Shown here: in pieces, positions 10,130 through 22,321 of the stretch
Position numbering within the stretch: the stretch's first letter is position 1
Layout: every line of letters starts with the position of its first letter
Origin: Temnopleurus reevesii
Lineage: Eukaryota > Echinodermata > Echinoidea > Temnopleuroida > Temnopleuridae
Direction of reading: 5' to 3'
DNA: 64,000 nucleotides
NCBI GenBank assembly: GCA_036244855.1
Contig: BQKZ01000011.1
Location: forward strand, 152,123-216,122
Translations under genes and position numbers: made by a program
The notes under the pieces: generated by a model
Told to the model about the DNA's origin: nothing
The model's database searches: none
The model's input: only the letters and a program-made list of their open reading frames with translations

Positions 10130-11940
10130 CGGTATGAAATATTTCTCCCATTATCATTTACACATGCAAAGCTGTCCTCTCGTGGGCTTCACCCGCTATG
10201 CATGGCACTCGCCCCCGCACCACCAACCCGTGTCCTACCTAGCCATATTTCGAAATATCAATCCGAATTTTACATTTTTCTATTCTGACCCAGTTTTTCG
10301 AAAGGAGCTGAGACATAACAACAAAGAAAACTGAGAACAAATTGGTCTGATCTAGTAAGTCCTAGTTACATGTATGTGAAGCTATCATCTTTGAAATATT
10401 TGTTCTCAATTTGATGATCATTAATGAATGCGTCAATCAACAATTACTATGGAGATTACGATTTCAGTCGACTCGTTCCTCGTCACAGTTGATCGGAAAC
10501 GACCTGCCCGTTGGTTACGTTGTACTCTCTTTCAAAATTGGTTTTAATTTTAGTCAACTTGTAAGATATCAGGTTTGATGACGTTATAACGGCAAATGAT
10601 CTATTTGCGCATACAAAAGAAGGGATCTTGTCACAGATGAAACATAGTCATGACGTAACAAAACAATGTTGTGGAATATGATGGAAACACGTCAACCGGC
10701 ACGTGGACATGGAACTCGACACCTTCTTATTGTTTCAAGCGCGTCTTATCCAAAACACATACCATGTGCAAGTGACAAATGAAAATGTGCACTTCATTAT
10801 TTCATAAAAACAGATGCGTCATATCAAAAACAGCGACCATTTCTGAATTGCGACTCATTTTTACATATCCGCACAAAATATGATGTCCCTCGAAATGCGA
10901 TGCAATTCTCATCGCCAAACAATCGCAAAAATCTTGATTTCCCGAAATAGCTTGAAATGGGGGTATACATTCTATGGGCATCCTCCAGACACCAACGCCA
11001 TACAATAGGGCAGCGTGCCCGAGAATGGAGATGGGCAATTTTCTCCTGGAGTTGGGGTTGCTACTGGGGACTAGCCTTTTGCGTTGTCTTCCATTGGGAC
11101 CTGACTCAACCCTCGTCTGTTTACATCTTTCGATTTTGTTGTCAGAAATTCTTGTCTGTAAGGGTGATGAAGAGCTATGTGTACGTGCGAGTAAAGGGAT
11201 ATGCGAGGATGTTGTAGGCTAAAATTAGATGATTAATGCCAGGTAATGCTGAAAATTGCCATCCCAAGCAGGTCTGATGATATGGAACGCTAGCTATCCA
11301 CTGGATCACATGTACTCTGTAGGACTTCCAAAGTTCCGTTCATAAGAATATCCTCCCTAAGATGCTTGTTTTCTGCAAAAAATGTTTTTTTAATCATTTT
11401 GATGGAAGTCAGACATGCATGCCTATTTATTCCCGAATGCTTCTCATGTGAAACTGTCCAAACCCAAATATGATAATTCTTTTACATCAGACACTACATA
11501 GAATTATTCAACGTGACCGGAACCTAGGACAGGCCTTTCATAACTTCAACAAAGCATGACGATGCCTGAATTTCTTGCTGAGTATATCGAATAAATGTCC
11601 ACAATTTCAAGTACTGACTGACAAATCTGCAAATAAGAGAGGTAATTTTTTTGCTCTAAAAACCTTGTTTTGAGTGGCGGTCGAAAGGTTGTGCCAAATT
11701 GGTGATAATGTCTCCTCTGCAACATTTGATTTCTAAAATCATGGCAAGCGTGGGCTCTAATCAACAGAGTCCATTGCATTCATTTGGGAAAATTCATGGC
11801 CCATAACTTGATTTCCCCTAAAACCACAAATTTTCATCTCATGTAGGGATTTCCATCGAAGGTCAAGAATCTAGTTTTAGTAAAGGGAGTTTACTTCCGC
11901 TAGGATGTGGTTGACGGTCATGACTACAATTTCGTTTTGG
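10130..11940. other. mixed AT-rich DNA, no recognised feature
   Basis: Includes overlapping 78-86-codon frames at 10802-11222 on both strands. None has a recognisable domain and they overlap heavily, which is typical of chance frames in slightly more GC-rich sequence. Confidence 0.35.
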
Positions 11941-11946
11941 TCGAAA

Positions 11947-12191
11947 GGCCGACTCACAACTTTGCGTTGTTAGCCTGCGTCAGCCCGGCGTTTTTGGAAA
12001 TTAAAAACGCTCCCTGGACGCACAGCATACGGAGACCAGACAGTGAACTGACGTTCGGCTTGAGCTCAACGAGCGTACGACGAGCGTCAGTCCATCGTAT
12101 GGCATGCGTCTTTGTGCGTCAAGGGGACGTTTTTAAATTTCCAGATACGCTGGGCCGACGCAGGCTAAAAGCGCAAAGGTGGGAGTCGGCC
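11947..12191. mobile_element. palindromic element, GGCCGACTCACACC family (copy 3)
   Basis: A 245-bp imperfect hairpin, GGCCGACTCACAAC to GTGGGAGTCGGCC, with inner AAAACGCTCCCTGGACGCAC pairing with the 'gtgcgtcaaggggacgttttt' block. The right flank reads TTAA. The 108-codon frame across it is a shadow. Confidence 0.8.
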
Positions 12192-12204
12192 TTAAGATTT
12201 ACAC

Positions 12205-12285
12205 ATAAATTCTTAATTATAATGATTAATTAAATAATAATTAAATAATAATTAAATAATTAAATAATTAAATTCATAATTTACT
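12205..12285. repeat. AATTAAATAAT low-complexity tract
   Basis: Repeated 'aattaaataat' units of about 10-13 bp. Confidence 0.8.
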
Positions 12286-12355
12286 TGCATGGCTACTGAA
12301 ATCGGAGCTAGCATGGTAATCATGCGATTGTGGTGTTTTAAATTTACGACATTAA

Positions 12356-12540
12356 GGTTGATTCACATCTTTGTGTTTATAAACAACATTTGCCCAGAGT
12401 TTATTACGCTCTATGAACGTACGCGTACGTTGACCGCTAGACGAACGCCTTCAACGTCTGTCAAGCTCCTTCGCTTTGTATATCTACGTACACGAAGCGT
12501 CATGAACTTTAGGTTACGTATATGCAAATGTGTGAGTCTT
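12356..12540. mobile_element. diverged palindromic element related to the GGCCGACTCACACC family
   Basis: Left end AGGTTGATTCACATCTTTGTG, right end GCAAATGTGTGAGTCTT, with TTA on the left and TAA on the right. The internal 'gaacgtacgcgtacgtt' and 'cgaagcgtcatgaac' blocks form parts of the stem. It is shorter (185 bp) than the main family. Confidence 0.55.
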
Positions 12541-12839
12541 TAAAGCACTATTTTGGCGTGATGTTTTTAATTCCTTCAAAATATCTTGTAATCCAGTTCT
12601 CAACATCGTTAACCTCAAATTTTGTCCAAAATCCAAATACGTCTTTGAGATGATTGACAAAATGTCCGTTAATAACAAACCAATTGTTATATATTGTTGT
12701 CGTATATTTATTTTTAGATTAAATGAATATTAGTCCGTTTGGGCAATTTCAACGAGTTATGTTTTCATATGCTTGTGAAAATAAAATATAAAATATATAC
12801 AAGGATTTATATTTAAAAAAAAATATTTGAAGGTAGAAA

Positions 12840-13130
12840 GTGAGGGGTGGGGTACGGCCTTAAAAAGGTCACCTTTAGGATGAGCCGTCACCGCCTGAGC
12901 AGTCCGTGCTAAGAAAGGTTTCAATAAAACAATCTCGCTGGGAGATATTGCCCCAGGAGTGGCTAAATTGACAACCGATATTGATATGTATGGGTGCGTA
13001 GAAGAACTTGAAGTATTCGGGATCGCTCATATTTATCATGCTTGTAGTTCATGCAGATCTCATTCCCGATTCGGACCTCGGGGAGGACCTCCAGTGAAAT
13101 AAAGCTGTTTCTTCTAGCCGTATCATATAT
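12840..13130 (+). other. unexplained GC-richer island ending in poly(A)-signal-like sequence
   Basis: Stands out from its AT-rich surroundings. It runs from 'gtgaggggtggggtacgg' to 'cctcggggaggacctcc', then 'gaaataaagctg'. The short stem (cctcggggagg) and AATAAA-like end resemble the 3' end of a non-LTR retrotransposon or a processed transcript, but I recognise no family. Confidence 0.25.
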
Positions 13131-13208
13131 ACAATAAATCAGGATTGATATAAAGCATTCGTTGATGCATTAAAAGACTACACGATGTTCTGGGTAAACA
13201 CTGACTAA

Positions 13209-13384
13209 GGGGGTGTTGCTCAAAATCAACTACAGATCAACTGCAACTTTACAAATTGTGATGCGCATTTCCGTTCGCGCGCGATATGCGCATTTAACAA
13301 GATGCGCGTGAAACAATGATTTTGATTGGCGCGTTCCGATCAACTGCAACATGCGATCAACTGCAACTTTTGAGCAACACCCCC
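13209..13384. mobile_element. intact 176-bp Harbinger-like MITE with TAA target duplication
   Basis: Perfect 17-bp terminal inverted repeats, GGGGGTGTTGCTCAAAA, flanked by TAA on both sides (13206-13208 and 13385-13387). Subterminal 'gatcaactgcaac' motifs are repeated. A 3-bp TWA-type target duplication with G-rich ends is typical of PIF/Harbinger non-autonomous elements. No coding capacity; the 87-codon frame overlapping it is a shadow. Confidence 0.8.
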
Positions 13385-13389
13385 TAAGT

Positions 13390-14860
13390 GTGATTGCGGT
13401 GTTATGTTGTAACAGTTTCCCCAGTGAACCTATAGGCCTAGAGAGAATTGCAATGGATAAGTACAGTTGACAACCGAGGTAGAAATCTATCATTTATTTG
13501 GACTTAGATGTAAGAACGAAGACTCCAAGTGGATACAATGTTACTACTCGGAGTCTACGTATTTACTTCCTGGTTTGATATATTATGTTGATATAATAGT
13601 GATGCAAACTTATCGTACATTCAAACCTATTAGTGGCCAGCCATGGGAAATATTAAAAACTAAATACTGTGTTAACTAACAACAATCATTAGCAATAAGC
13701 CTTTTTATTCAAGGTAGCCGTTTAAGTTTTTTTTTTATAAACCATTCTCCTAGTGGGCCCTATAATAAGCACGCAAACTAAGTATGCCCATTTCCACTGA
13801 CATTTTCAACTTATAAGGCAAGGTGACAAACACTAAATCTAAACACCTCAAATGTCCATTTCCAACAAACTGACAAAGTCTTCCAAATCAGTATTTTGAT
13901 TTTCATTCAATTCAAGATATGTCAATAAAACAGAACTCACCGTTAACTTTATACTCTTATCTTATACCCTTTATCTACATTTTTGTATTCAGTGTAAACG
14001 TCTCATTTCGATTGATCATGATTATATTCGATAGGGATTTAAAAAAAAAACATATTAAACCAACCATGGACGAATTTAGAATTATAAATCTATAAATATA
14101 AATCGGGATGGCAATCGTTCGTACCTAAATTTCATATATTCGTACATTCTCGTACACATTATATGAGTGAACAATAGTGGTCTAACGTGATATCCTTGTG
14201 GTATCACGACTGCAACCCATTATAAACATGTGAATGTATAATACTCAGTCGTGCCCGTGGGATAGAAATAATGCTTCGAACCGTATCTGAGTAGTTTATG
14301 ATGATTTTATACGGGAAAATGGAGTCCAGAACTTTGCATCATTTGTTTAATTGTTTATAAGATTCTAATAGACACTAGTGCTCTCAGGGCAAATCTAACT
14401 AGTTGTAAGACACACTATATAGTAAATAGTGTTTTTTTTTTATCATTGTATGATATCTAAAGTACACAAATGAGTCAACCGGATTCTGCATGCATTGTTT
14501 ATACAGATACAAATGTTATCAATTAAAATAAAAAAAAAAACACAAAAAAAACATTAAACTATTGCTCTTAGATTTTTAAAACATCATATTAATTGAATTT
14601 CTTTTACAACACAAAGAAGACTCTTCAAATTTCTAAATAATCGTCGTCAACAGTCTCGTCGTTGGTTTAAGCGTTCAGTTTTTGTTTAACTTTCCAAGTA
14701 AATTGTCTTTACTAATACTTATCATAAAGTTAATGGCTTACATGATATTTTCATCACTTAGCTTAAACTCTCAAGGGAATTTCGGTACACAATTTCGCAC
14801 GGACGTCATTCGAAAGATATCAAACTTTCATCTAGGATGCTAGGATCGCTTAATTTTCTT
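13390..14860. other. AT-rich DNA, no recognised feature
   Basis: Several A- or T-runs. Nothing coding is recognised; the 70-codon frame at 13467-13679 has no motif. Confidence 0.35.
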
Positions 14861-14863
14861 CAA

Positions 14864-15101
14864 GGCTGGGTTACACCCTTGCGTTTTAGCCTGCGTTGGC
14901 CCAACGTACTTTGAAATTAAGAACACTCCCTAGACGCACGGCGTACGCGGACCAGAGGGTGCCCGTTCGGCTTGCGCTCAAGGACCGTTCCCCGAGCGTC
15001 GGTCCACCGTATACCTGCGTCTTTGTGCGTCCAGGGAACGTTTTTAATTATCAAATACGCTGGGCTGACGCAGGCTGAAAATGCAAAGGTGTGAATGGGC
15101 C
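14864..15101. mobile_element. palindromic element, GGCCGACTCACACC family (copy 4)
   Basis: A 238-bp hairpin, GGCTGGGTTACACCCTTGCG to GTGTGAATGGGCC, with the family core (gacgcacggcgtacg, then gtatacctgcgtctttgtg). The right flank is TTAA. Ends are diverged relative to copies 3 and 5. Confidence 0.75.
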
Positions 15102-15104
15102 TTA

Positions 15105-17890
15105 AGCAATCTAGTCTCCTATATAGGCTTTGATGAAGCATTATTGCACTTCAAGTGGGAGAGCTACACGTCACGGCATCCTCCTTTAGCACGCTGTGGC
15201 GCACTATGGGTTCCACTCTCATCACAGCATCTCGGATTCAGTGTCAGTCACATATATGATTTTTAAGCCAACGCTAGTCCAGTGTGTATACACAAAGGGA
15301 ATATGAATATACGGGGGATACGCTAAGCTTACGTTGGGTTTACACGGATTGTATTTCCGTATGCTTCAGCTATCTTCCCTTTGTAATTTTGCTCTGGTTT
15401 GGATCATTATTTGTACACACTGGCTGTAACCACATTCTGAATATGTTTTATGATACCAATGCCCATGAAAACTCAGGGATACATCTAGCTAGCTTCTCCC
15501 GATGTAGGCATATGTTCCCGCCAATGAAATGCCTGCCTAGCGTTTCCTGCGCATAGGGAATACTATAGCGTGAATGAAATGTATGTTTACTAAACAACGC
15601 CAACAAGTTTTAGAACAACACCTATGCAAGACTAAATTAAGCCCGATACTCTTATAAATTTAATCTTTCACGAAAAGACATTTACAACAAGTGAAAAACA
15701 CCGAATTCATGCAATTCTGTTTTAGTGTTGAATTGGAGTCAACTATATTCCTTGCGGTTTTGTTAGGACACGTTTTTTTAGTGTTGAGCAATATGATATG
15801 AACGCCGAGTCGATGTTAGATAAACAAAATGTTTTTTATGCATTGACACACGCATGTGTGTAACCGAACCTGTAATATCTACGCGTTTATATGACGCAAT
15901 TAGGGAGCTGGCGAGCTGTGCCATTTGGCCAACCAGGAGGGGGTAGATGAACTTCCTAAGTTAATGGAGGATGCAGGATGATGGCGTTCTAGAATGAGGA
16001 TGTATATAAGAAATTATGATGTTGTAAACACAACGAGAGTTATCTTCTAGTACAGGAACCCTTTAAGTCGATACTTTTTTTTAATTTCAACTATAAGGAT
16101 TAGCCTGTTTGATTAAAACGAGATTTAAGATACAAAAGTTGGAATTCATAGATAGCATCATCTTTGGTAAATTATTGCATGGGTGACATATTCCACTTCT
16201 TAAGATGGCTAAAGTGAAAATAATTATATAAACGTGAACATACCTTGTTTGTATTACTTTTAAAATAGGAGCCGCCGTTGTTTTTTGTTCTTTTGTTTGA
16301 TATCGCAATTGTGACGCTTATACATACCTTTCATTAATGCTATAAACACGATAAAAGGCTATCGAATTATGGCTAGATTGATTTGGATACATCTAACAAT
16401 ATGTTCAATATTCAAGAGCGATGCAAATATGGGGATTATGCCGCCATTACGTTAAGGGTTATTAAATCATGTAACACTAATTTTTTTATGAAAGCTTACC
16501 TTGTTAAAACGTTTCTTCCCCCATTTGCAATTGTGAAATATATCTTAGTTTAATCAAATACTTTTGTTTAGATGAAAAATATTGTTCATTCGCCAATTTA
16601 AGACCGCTTTCACTTACACATACACACCTACACACACATATACCCACACAATAACCTTAAAAACATATTTCGCTGGGAGAGGCAACAACTACAACGGAGT
16701 CGAAGTGGGCAAATGCCAAGATGGTTATTTTCACCTTTAAACACATGACACAACAGGGTATTGTACCATGTCACAGTTAATTCTCAATTTCTAAGTTACA
16801 TAATGACATATATCAATTTGTAATTCATATCGAACTGTCACGCACGTATGAGCATCCTTGCTTCGATTATCGGTGTATTGTCAGGCAAGGTATGAACATG
16901 ATACCATAAATTCTATCAAAACATACCCGCTGTTTCGGAATATTACCATTAGCTCCCCTGAGAAAGCAGACGAAATACTTGATAAATGAAAGCTCTCGAG
17001 ACTTGGAACAAAAAAAATGGAGTCCTATCGACTTTTTCCAGCAATGCTAGATATAAGATTGGTCAAGCGTAAACGATCTGCATTGCTAATGCTCGCTGAT
17101 GTGAAATGAGAAATTAAGGACCAACCATGTATACGTGGGCACACTCCGCCCATGTTGGCCTCGTTAAGACTCGTTAAGCGAGTTTTCGGGAAGTAACGCG
17201 ACCGAACTTTTTTTTTTGGGGGGGGGGGGGGATTAGTATTAAATTAATACTAAATTAGTACTAAATTTGTATATTGAATTCTTCAAGAGATTCTTTCCTC
17301 CTATATGACATCATTATTTAATTTGCAGGACTCTCTTTAAACCAGGTCATTTAAAATGTGATGTCAAATTACGTAACACTCCTTAATGTCTCCTAGTATG
17401 ATATAATTTTTGCAAAATTTTCAAAAGACAACGTCTGGCTAACGCTATTAAACATGAACATCCGTTGAAAAAAAATCAGCATTACCGATGCACTTTTCTT
17501 GTAATTTTCTGCGCATCTAGAAATAGATTATAAGCCAAATTCAGTTTATGCTATTAAGCCAAGTAGGTTTGCTTTTTTGCGTTGATTTATATCATATACC
17601 GTATAATAGAGCAAAAGGGAAGCTGGAAGAACAGGAACGAAACTTAAACCATTAAAGATTCTTCTTTTTTCTGAGATCACTCTATGGACCATGTTATGGG
17701 ATGGATATTTCTGAAAAATAAAGAAAATTAGATGAAAGAAAATTAGAAGATTTAATTACGCTTCGTAAGTTTAACCCCTTTTTATTTCAGCGTCCCTACT
17801 CGCCCCGCTTGAAAGTAAAGAATGAACCTCCATCAAAAAATAAATTAATTATATAGAAACTATTTACTTATATTGATTAAAACATATATT
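15105..17890. other. AT-rich DNA, no recognised feature
   Basis: Contains a weak fold between about 15265 and 15430 (ccagtgtgta pairing with tacacactgg), a CA-rich stretch near 16620, and a T run followed by a 13-base G run near 17210-17231. No gene recognised. Confidence 0.35.
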
Positions 17891-17894
17891 TTAA

Positions 17895-18402
17895 AGCCCA
17901 AGTAAAGTTTTGGTAAAAGCGAATATTTTTATCGCCGAATTTTGTCTTCAAATCTATATAAAATGAAATATAGCATGATAAATATGTTGCACAACAGATT
18001 GTGCGAAAAATTAAGAGGTTTTGAAAAGGCTATAACCTAAAATGTGCTAAATTTTTCAGTGTCGTGTCCCCCGACACTATTTCAATATTTTCGTTCTTGA
18101 TAAAGGACAACTTTTCATGTACAGAATTGGACGGAAATTTCAGAAATTAATCTTTGTGTATTCTTTGTTATCATTCTTTTGTCAAATCTCGGAAATATCT
18201 TTATATATGCCCGATAACAAGCAAAATATTGTATAGCCAAGAGAGGGCGCTAAATATGATTCAACGGTCAAATTTAAATTTTCAAAAGAAGCAGCTCATA
18301 AAAAATATGCTATGGTCTCAAAATGTGTATAAGAATTATATGTCATGATATACATCTCAAAGATTCACACTTCTTAATCTTTACAAAAACTGTACTTGGG
18401 CT
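17895..18402. mobile_element. 508-bp TTAA-flanked inverted-repeat element, copy 2
   Basis: Colinear with 1913-2422 over its full length, with the same ends and TTAA on both sides (17891-17894 and 18403-18406). The two copies differ by scattered substitutions and small indels, so neither insertion is very recent. The 64-codon frame at 18154-18348 lies inside it and is not a gene. Confidence 0.75.
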
Positions 18403-18409
18403 TTAACAA

Positions 18410-18955
18410 AGAGGATGGATGGGGATACCCTACACAGGTAGTCTTTGAGAAATACCGGATACGCCTTCGGAAAAGCGAGGACAGACTGTAATGTAAATGG
18501 GATGCCATTATTATGAAAAATACTCCGCGGGCTTTTTATCGATTGTGATTATGAGTAGGAATGGATGTAGATGTGCTAGTGAAGTTCACTATCAATTGGT
18601 GTTAGCGATGCACCACCGCGCTTTTATTAACATAGATGTCACGCTTTATGGAACAAGCGATGTATATATCATATGCGGGCTGGAATCGTCCCTTGAACGA
18701 TATGCGGGTTTGGGATCTGTATGAAGCCCCATTCTTATACATGTGACAGCTGTTCGTTTTTCCAATTCGTAGCAAATATGATGTCTTTTCTGTGCTTGTA
18801 TCACATTTCATTTTTTGTTTTAAGTCTTTAAAGCGTCATTTTAGGAATCGTTTTGTTGAAATAGGCCTTGCTCGATTATTTGTATATAAATCTATATTCA
18901 TTCTCCTTTATTTAACGTTGACTCGTGTATAATACTAATACGGCTGGGCTAATAG
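18410..18955. other. no recognised feature
   Basis: Short overlapping frames on both strands only. Confidence 0.35.
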
Positions 18956-18959
18956 TAAC

Positions 18960-19105
18960 ACGTGTCAATTCTTTTCCCCTCCTATCCCTTTAACTTATCT
19001 CACTCCTTTCTTTTTCATATCCTTTGTTTGTTAGTTATTATGTTTATAATGTGTCATTACTATGTATAAATGTGTATGTTGTGTTTTTCATGACGAATAA
19101 AATAC
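18960..19105 (+). mobile_element. possible 3' end of a non-LTR retrotransposon
   Basis: A C/T-rich stretch passes into 'tgtataaatgtgtatgttgtg' and ends 'catgacgaataaaatac', carrying an AATAAA signal. This resembles the untranslated 3' end of LINE-type elements, but no coding part remains. It could be ordinary AT-rich sequence. Confidence 0.25.
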
Positions 19106-19420
19106 TTCATAAGTCATGGTTTGAAATAGGTTCATCCTGGTGAAGAATAATTGAAGAGAGTTGATCAGTTGTCTCATGATGTGCAAACGTAGAACGTTTT
19201 TTTAAATGAATATGGATAAGTCACAAGTCATATTAGATGATTTTTTTTCGGTTTTAGGGTTGAAAATGCTATTTAACATTCATATCATTCCAATAGCAAT
19301 ATGACACCCATTTGGGATAGTAGACTGTAAACCTAAATGATTTTAATTGTTTATTTGATTATATCTAAATCTTTTTAGATAAACTTTTCGGTAAGGTATT
19401 TCACAAACTTTGATTGTAAT

Positions 19421-20082
19421 CATCCCTATTCATTTAGCAAAAAAAGTATTGCCTGATAATCATTATTGACGAATTGTTAGACATCAAAATAGTCCGTTGC
19501 CTTCCTTTAAGCCCCAGTCACATAGGACCCCGGAAGCAACACGATTCAACCCGACTTGTTGTTCTGAGGCAGTTAACTGTGAATTAACAAAGAGTCGGGG
19601 TGAATCGTGTTGCTTCCGGGGTCCTATGTGACCGGGGCTTTTACCTAGATTCGCCACCGACCAATAATACCAACACTATAAGATTTCATTTGAAACACCA
19701 TTACCTTTATTGATACCATAAATAACAATTCATCCCTATTCATTTAGAGAAAAGGGTATTGCCTGATAATCATTATTGATGAATTGTTATACATCAAAAT
19801 AGTCCGTGGCCTTCCTTTACCTAGATTCCACACTTCCCAATAATACCAACACCATAAGATTTCATTTAAAACACCATTACCTTTATTGATATCATAAAGA
19901 ACAATTCATCTCTATTCAATTAGAGAAAAAGGTATTTACTGATAATCATTATTGACGAATTGTTAAACATTAAAATAGTCCGTTGCCTTCCTTTATCTAG
20001 ATTCGTCACCTATCAATAATACCAACACTATAAGATTTCATTTGAAACACCATTACTTTTATTGATATCATAAGGAACAAAT
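19421..20082. repeat. three-unit tandem repeat, 176-bp period
   Basis: Units begin at 19421, 19731 and 19907 with 'catccctattcatttag' or a close variant, and a truncated fourth start lies at about 20083. Units two and three are each 176 bp. Unit one is 310 bp because a 130-bp element plus a 4-bp target duplication sits in it (176 + 134 = 310). No coding frame. Confidence 0.85.
19510..19639. mobile_element. 130-bp palindromic element, AGCCCCAGTCACATAGG family, with visible empty site
   Basis: The ends are AGCCCCAGTCACATAGGACC and the near-perfect complement ending GACCGGGGCT. TTTA lies on both sides (19506-19509 and 19640-19643). The neighbouring tandem units show the uninterrupted site (cttcctttacctag and cttcctttatctag), so the limits and duplication are directly visible. 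A TTA duplication plus one extra T is an equally good reading. Related copies lie at 4058, 4709 and 61456. Confidence 0.88.
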
Positions 20083-20099
20083 CATCCCACATTCGACGC

Positions 20100-21635
20100 A
20101 TATAAATCTTCATTCAAAGTCATAACCCCTTGGATGCCATCATATAAAGTGACAATTGGTTCGAGGGCTTTCGATGATACAATAATGCAATCCAAATATC
20201 AGAAATCCTACCCACTGATCAAATAGTGATGATGTATTTGAACAAGAAAGGCGAAGGGCAAGCATGACGGAACGTTTTCCATTTTTAGTCGGTCGTGTCG
20301 TGAGGTATTGGATAGATTTTTATTTATTTTTCATTAAATTTCAGTTGATTCGATTGATCTTTGTTTATTTTTCTCGCAATTTTGACGTTAAAATACATGT
20401 ATAAAAACAGCACATGTGGTTGTATTGGGATTTATAATCGCAGGTTATGGTCCTCTTTTTTTTTTATCATATATGCATTTGAATTATTTTATATGTAAAA
20501 AAAAGACAATAGTTGAAATAATTGAAAGATGTTAGATTAATCATCGAACATATTCAAACAACGAGAGAATTTCATTTTTGAAAAATACCACAGTTGAATC
20601 TAACATGCATAAACATAACACATATCTAGGATTTTGATATGATTAAAGACGCATATGTTTTCTGTCGAAATAGTTATTAAAATAAACACTTTATAATGGA
20701 TTGGAAGTAAGCAGAACCGGTGGCATGTGATTCATGAAAGAGGAAAGCTGAATGAAATGATACCAAATATATATTTAAAAAACAAAGACTACGGCAACAA
20801 GAAAATAAAACGTCACATATATCAAACAAGTCAAGAAAACGAAAAACTATAATTCGAAACACAAACAAACAAAGAATTACGAGACATATTGCTGTGATTA
20901 GTATTACCTTTTGACTATTAAAATATTTTAGGATTATAAGTACGTTTATAATCACATTATTCTGTAATTGAACGAGCGGGCAGAATGAAACACATTTTGC
21001 ATTACTGTTAACATTTTTAAAGACAGCAAAACATTTTCCCTAAATATTCATTGTGGAACATAGTTTTTTTAGTCTTATTACTAGTATTTGTCCGGTTGTT
21101 CATACTGATTAAGTAATAAGATACGCGTGACAAGCATTTTTTTCTTTTTTTATGAGTAATTAAGAATATTAACTTGCAAAGCTTTTGACTTAAACAGATA
21201 AATTGTCTTGGATTGGAGGAAAGTGCGGAATAATGCTCTCACCTGATGTTTAATGAACGTTATAAAGAGTTTCCGAAGGCAGGTGGTTGGAAAAGGCGAT
21301 TCTACTCCATGACATACTTTCATGTGCTTTCGTCTTTGCTCTTTCTTTTTCTTGTACAAAAGCACACATAAATTAGGATATCGTGCAATGGTGACAAAAG
21401 GGCATGGCCTAGTCGAGAAAAATTATGTATATATATATTCTGAAAAGTTTCATGAATAAGCATTCATTATTCAAATATAGTGCTTTTTAGTAGTCTAATG
21501 ATAGGAATGTAACGACGAACAGGGGACATATCTCTTGAAATTAATATTTTTCATTATCACATGCCGAAATGAGTGGTATACGTACGCATGCGCAGATCAA
21601 TTTGATTACCCTTCTACCAATATCCCGGAGCTGGC
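20100..21635. other. AT-rich DNA, no recognised feature
   Basis: Nothing recognised. The 92-codon minus frame at 20677-20955 is hydrophobic but shows no family motif and lies in very AT-rich sequence. Confidence 0.35.
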
Positions 21636-21639
21636 CGAG

Positions 21640-22260
21640 TTTGTGTGTTCGGTGTGTGTGGGTGCCTGGTAGGTGGGTGCCGGTGTGGGATACATGCGCA
21701 TATGTGTGTGTGAGTGTGTGTGCGTGTGTGAGTGAGTGAGTGAATATGCACTTACGCGGCGCATCCTTCCTCCTCCGCTCCACGCATCAAGTTGCCATCC
21801 GAAATCGCTAAATCGCATATCATATTCTTCACAGATAAGTGACTCCCGGCCGAGTGTTTGAAAGTTATTGCAAACACAGCTCAGAGAAAACCCCGCCAAA
21901 ACCTCGCAGCTATTACAGCGCAGCCTGGAATATATCACTTGATTAAACCAGTATGGGCCTTGTTCGTCTTAACCTAATACCACCATTCTTTGTGGATTTT
22001 AAATGGCTCTATACACACCACCGAACTAGTTTGGAGCTATAACCGAACATTGGTATCATTTTCACCTCTCCCGTCGCATTTTCTAACATCCCACCCTCCA
22101 TCTCACCGCATCCTCGCTATTAAGCTACTCATCAACCCTATCGCTCAATTTCCCCTTCTCGATCAAAGCAAACAGACACTTATCATCCGTTGCCAATTTT
22201 TCATGGATCTTAACGAATCGAAAACGCATGGACCACCATAGACTCATGAAATTTGTGACA
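21640..22260 (+). other. region upstream of the TRPC-like exon with a GT/GTGA microsatellite
   Basis: About 21640-21750 is a GT-rich microsatellite with GTGA units. After it comes a slightly more GC-rich stretch to about 21930, then C/T-rich sequence. A promoter or 5'UTR exon is plausible by position only. I see no convincing TATA box or initiator, so this is a positional note rather than a promoter call. Confidence 0.25.
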
Positions 22261-22306
22261 TATCTCTTATCTTCATCTCGCTTTTTTGATTCTTTGTAAT
22301 CGCTAG
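22261..22306 (+). other. candidate splice acceptor and pyrimidine tract before the TRPC-like exon
   Basis: A T/C-rich stretch runs up to CTAG at 22303-22306, sixteen bases before the chosen ATG. It has the look of a 3' splice site, which would make the exon's 5' edge 22307 and put the 5'UTR partly in an upstream exon. It could equally be plain 5'UTR. A transcript would decide. Confidence 0.35.
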
Positions 22307-22321
22307 GTGTCCGTGGCCGGG

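Noticed and set aside
9859..10157. Two overlapping minus-strand frames (82 and 106 codons)
   Set aside because: They lie across a degenerate palindromic element and have no domain.
19421..20082. CRISPR-like array
   Set aside because: Units are 176-bp near-identical tandem repeats without spacers, in a eukaryotic genome.
22307..22321. Start of the TRPC-like protein at GTG (22307)
   Set aside because: Non-ATG initiation is unlikely; the ATG at 22322 has strong context, and 22307 is better explained as a possible exon edge after CTAG.
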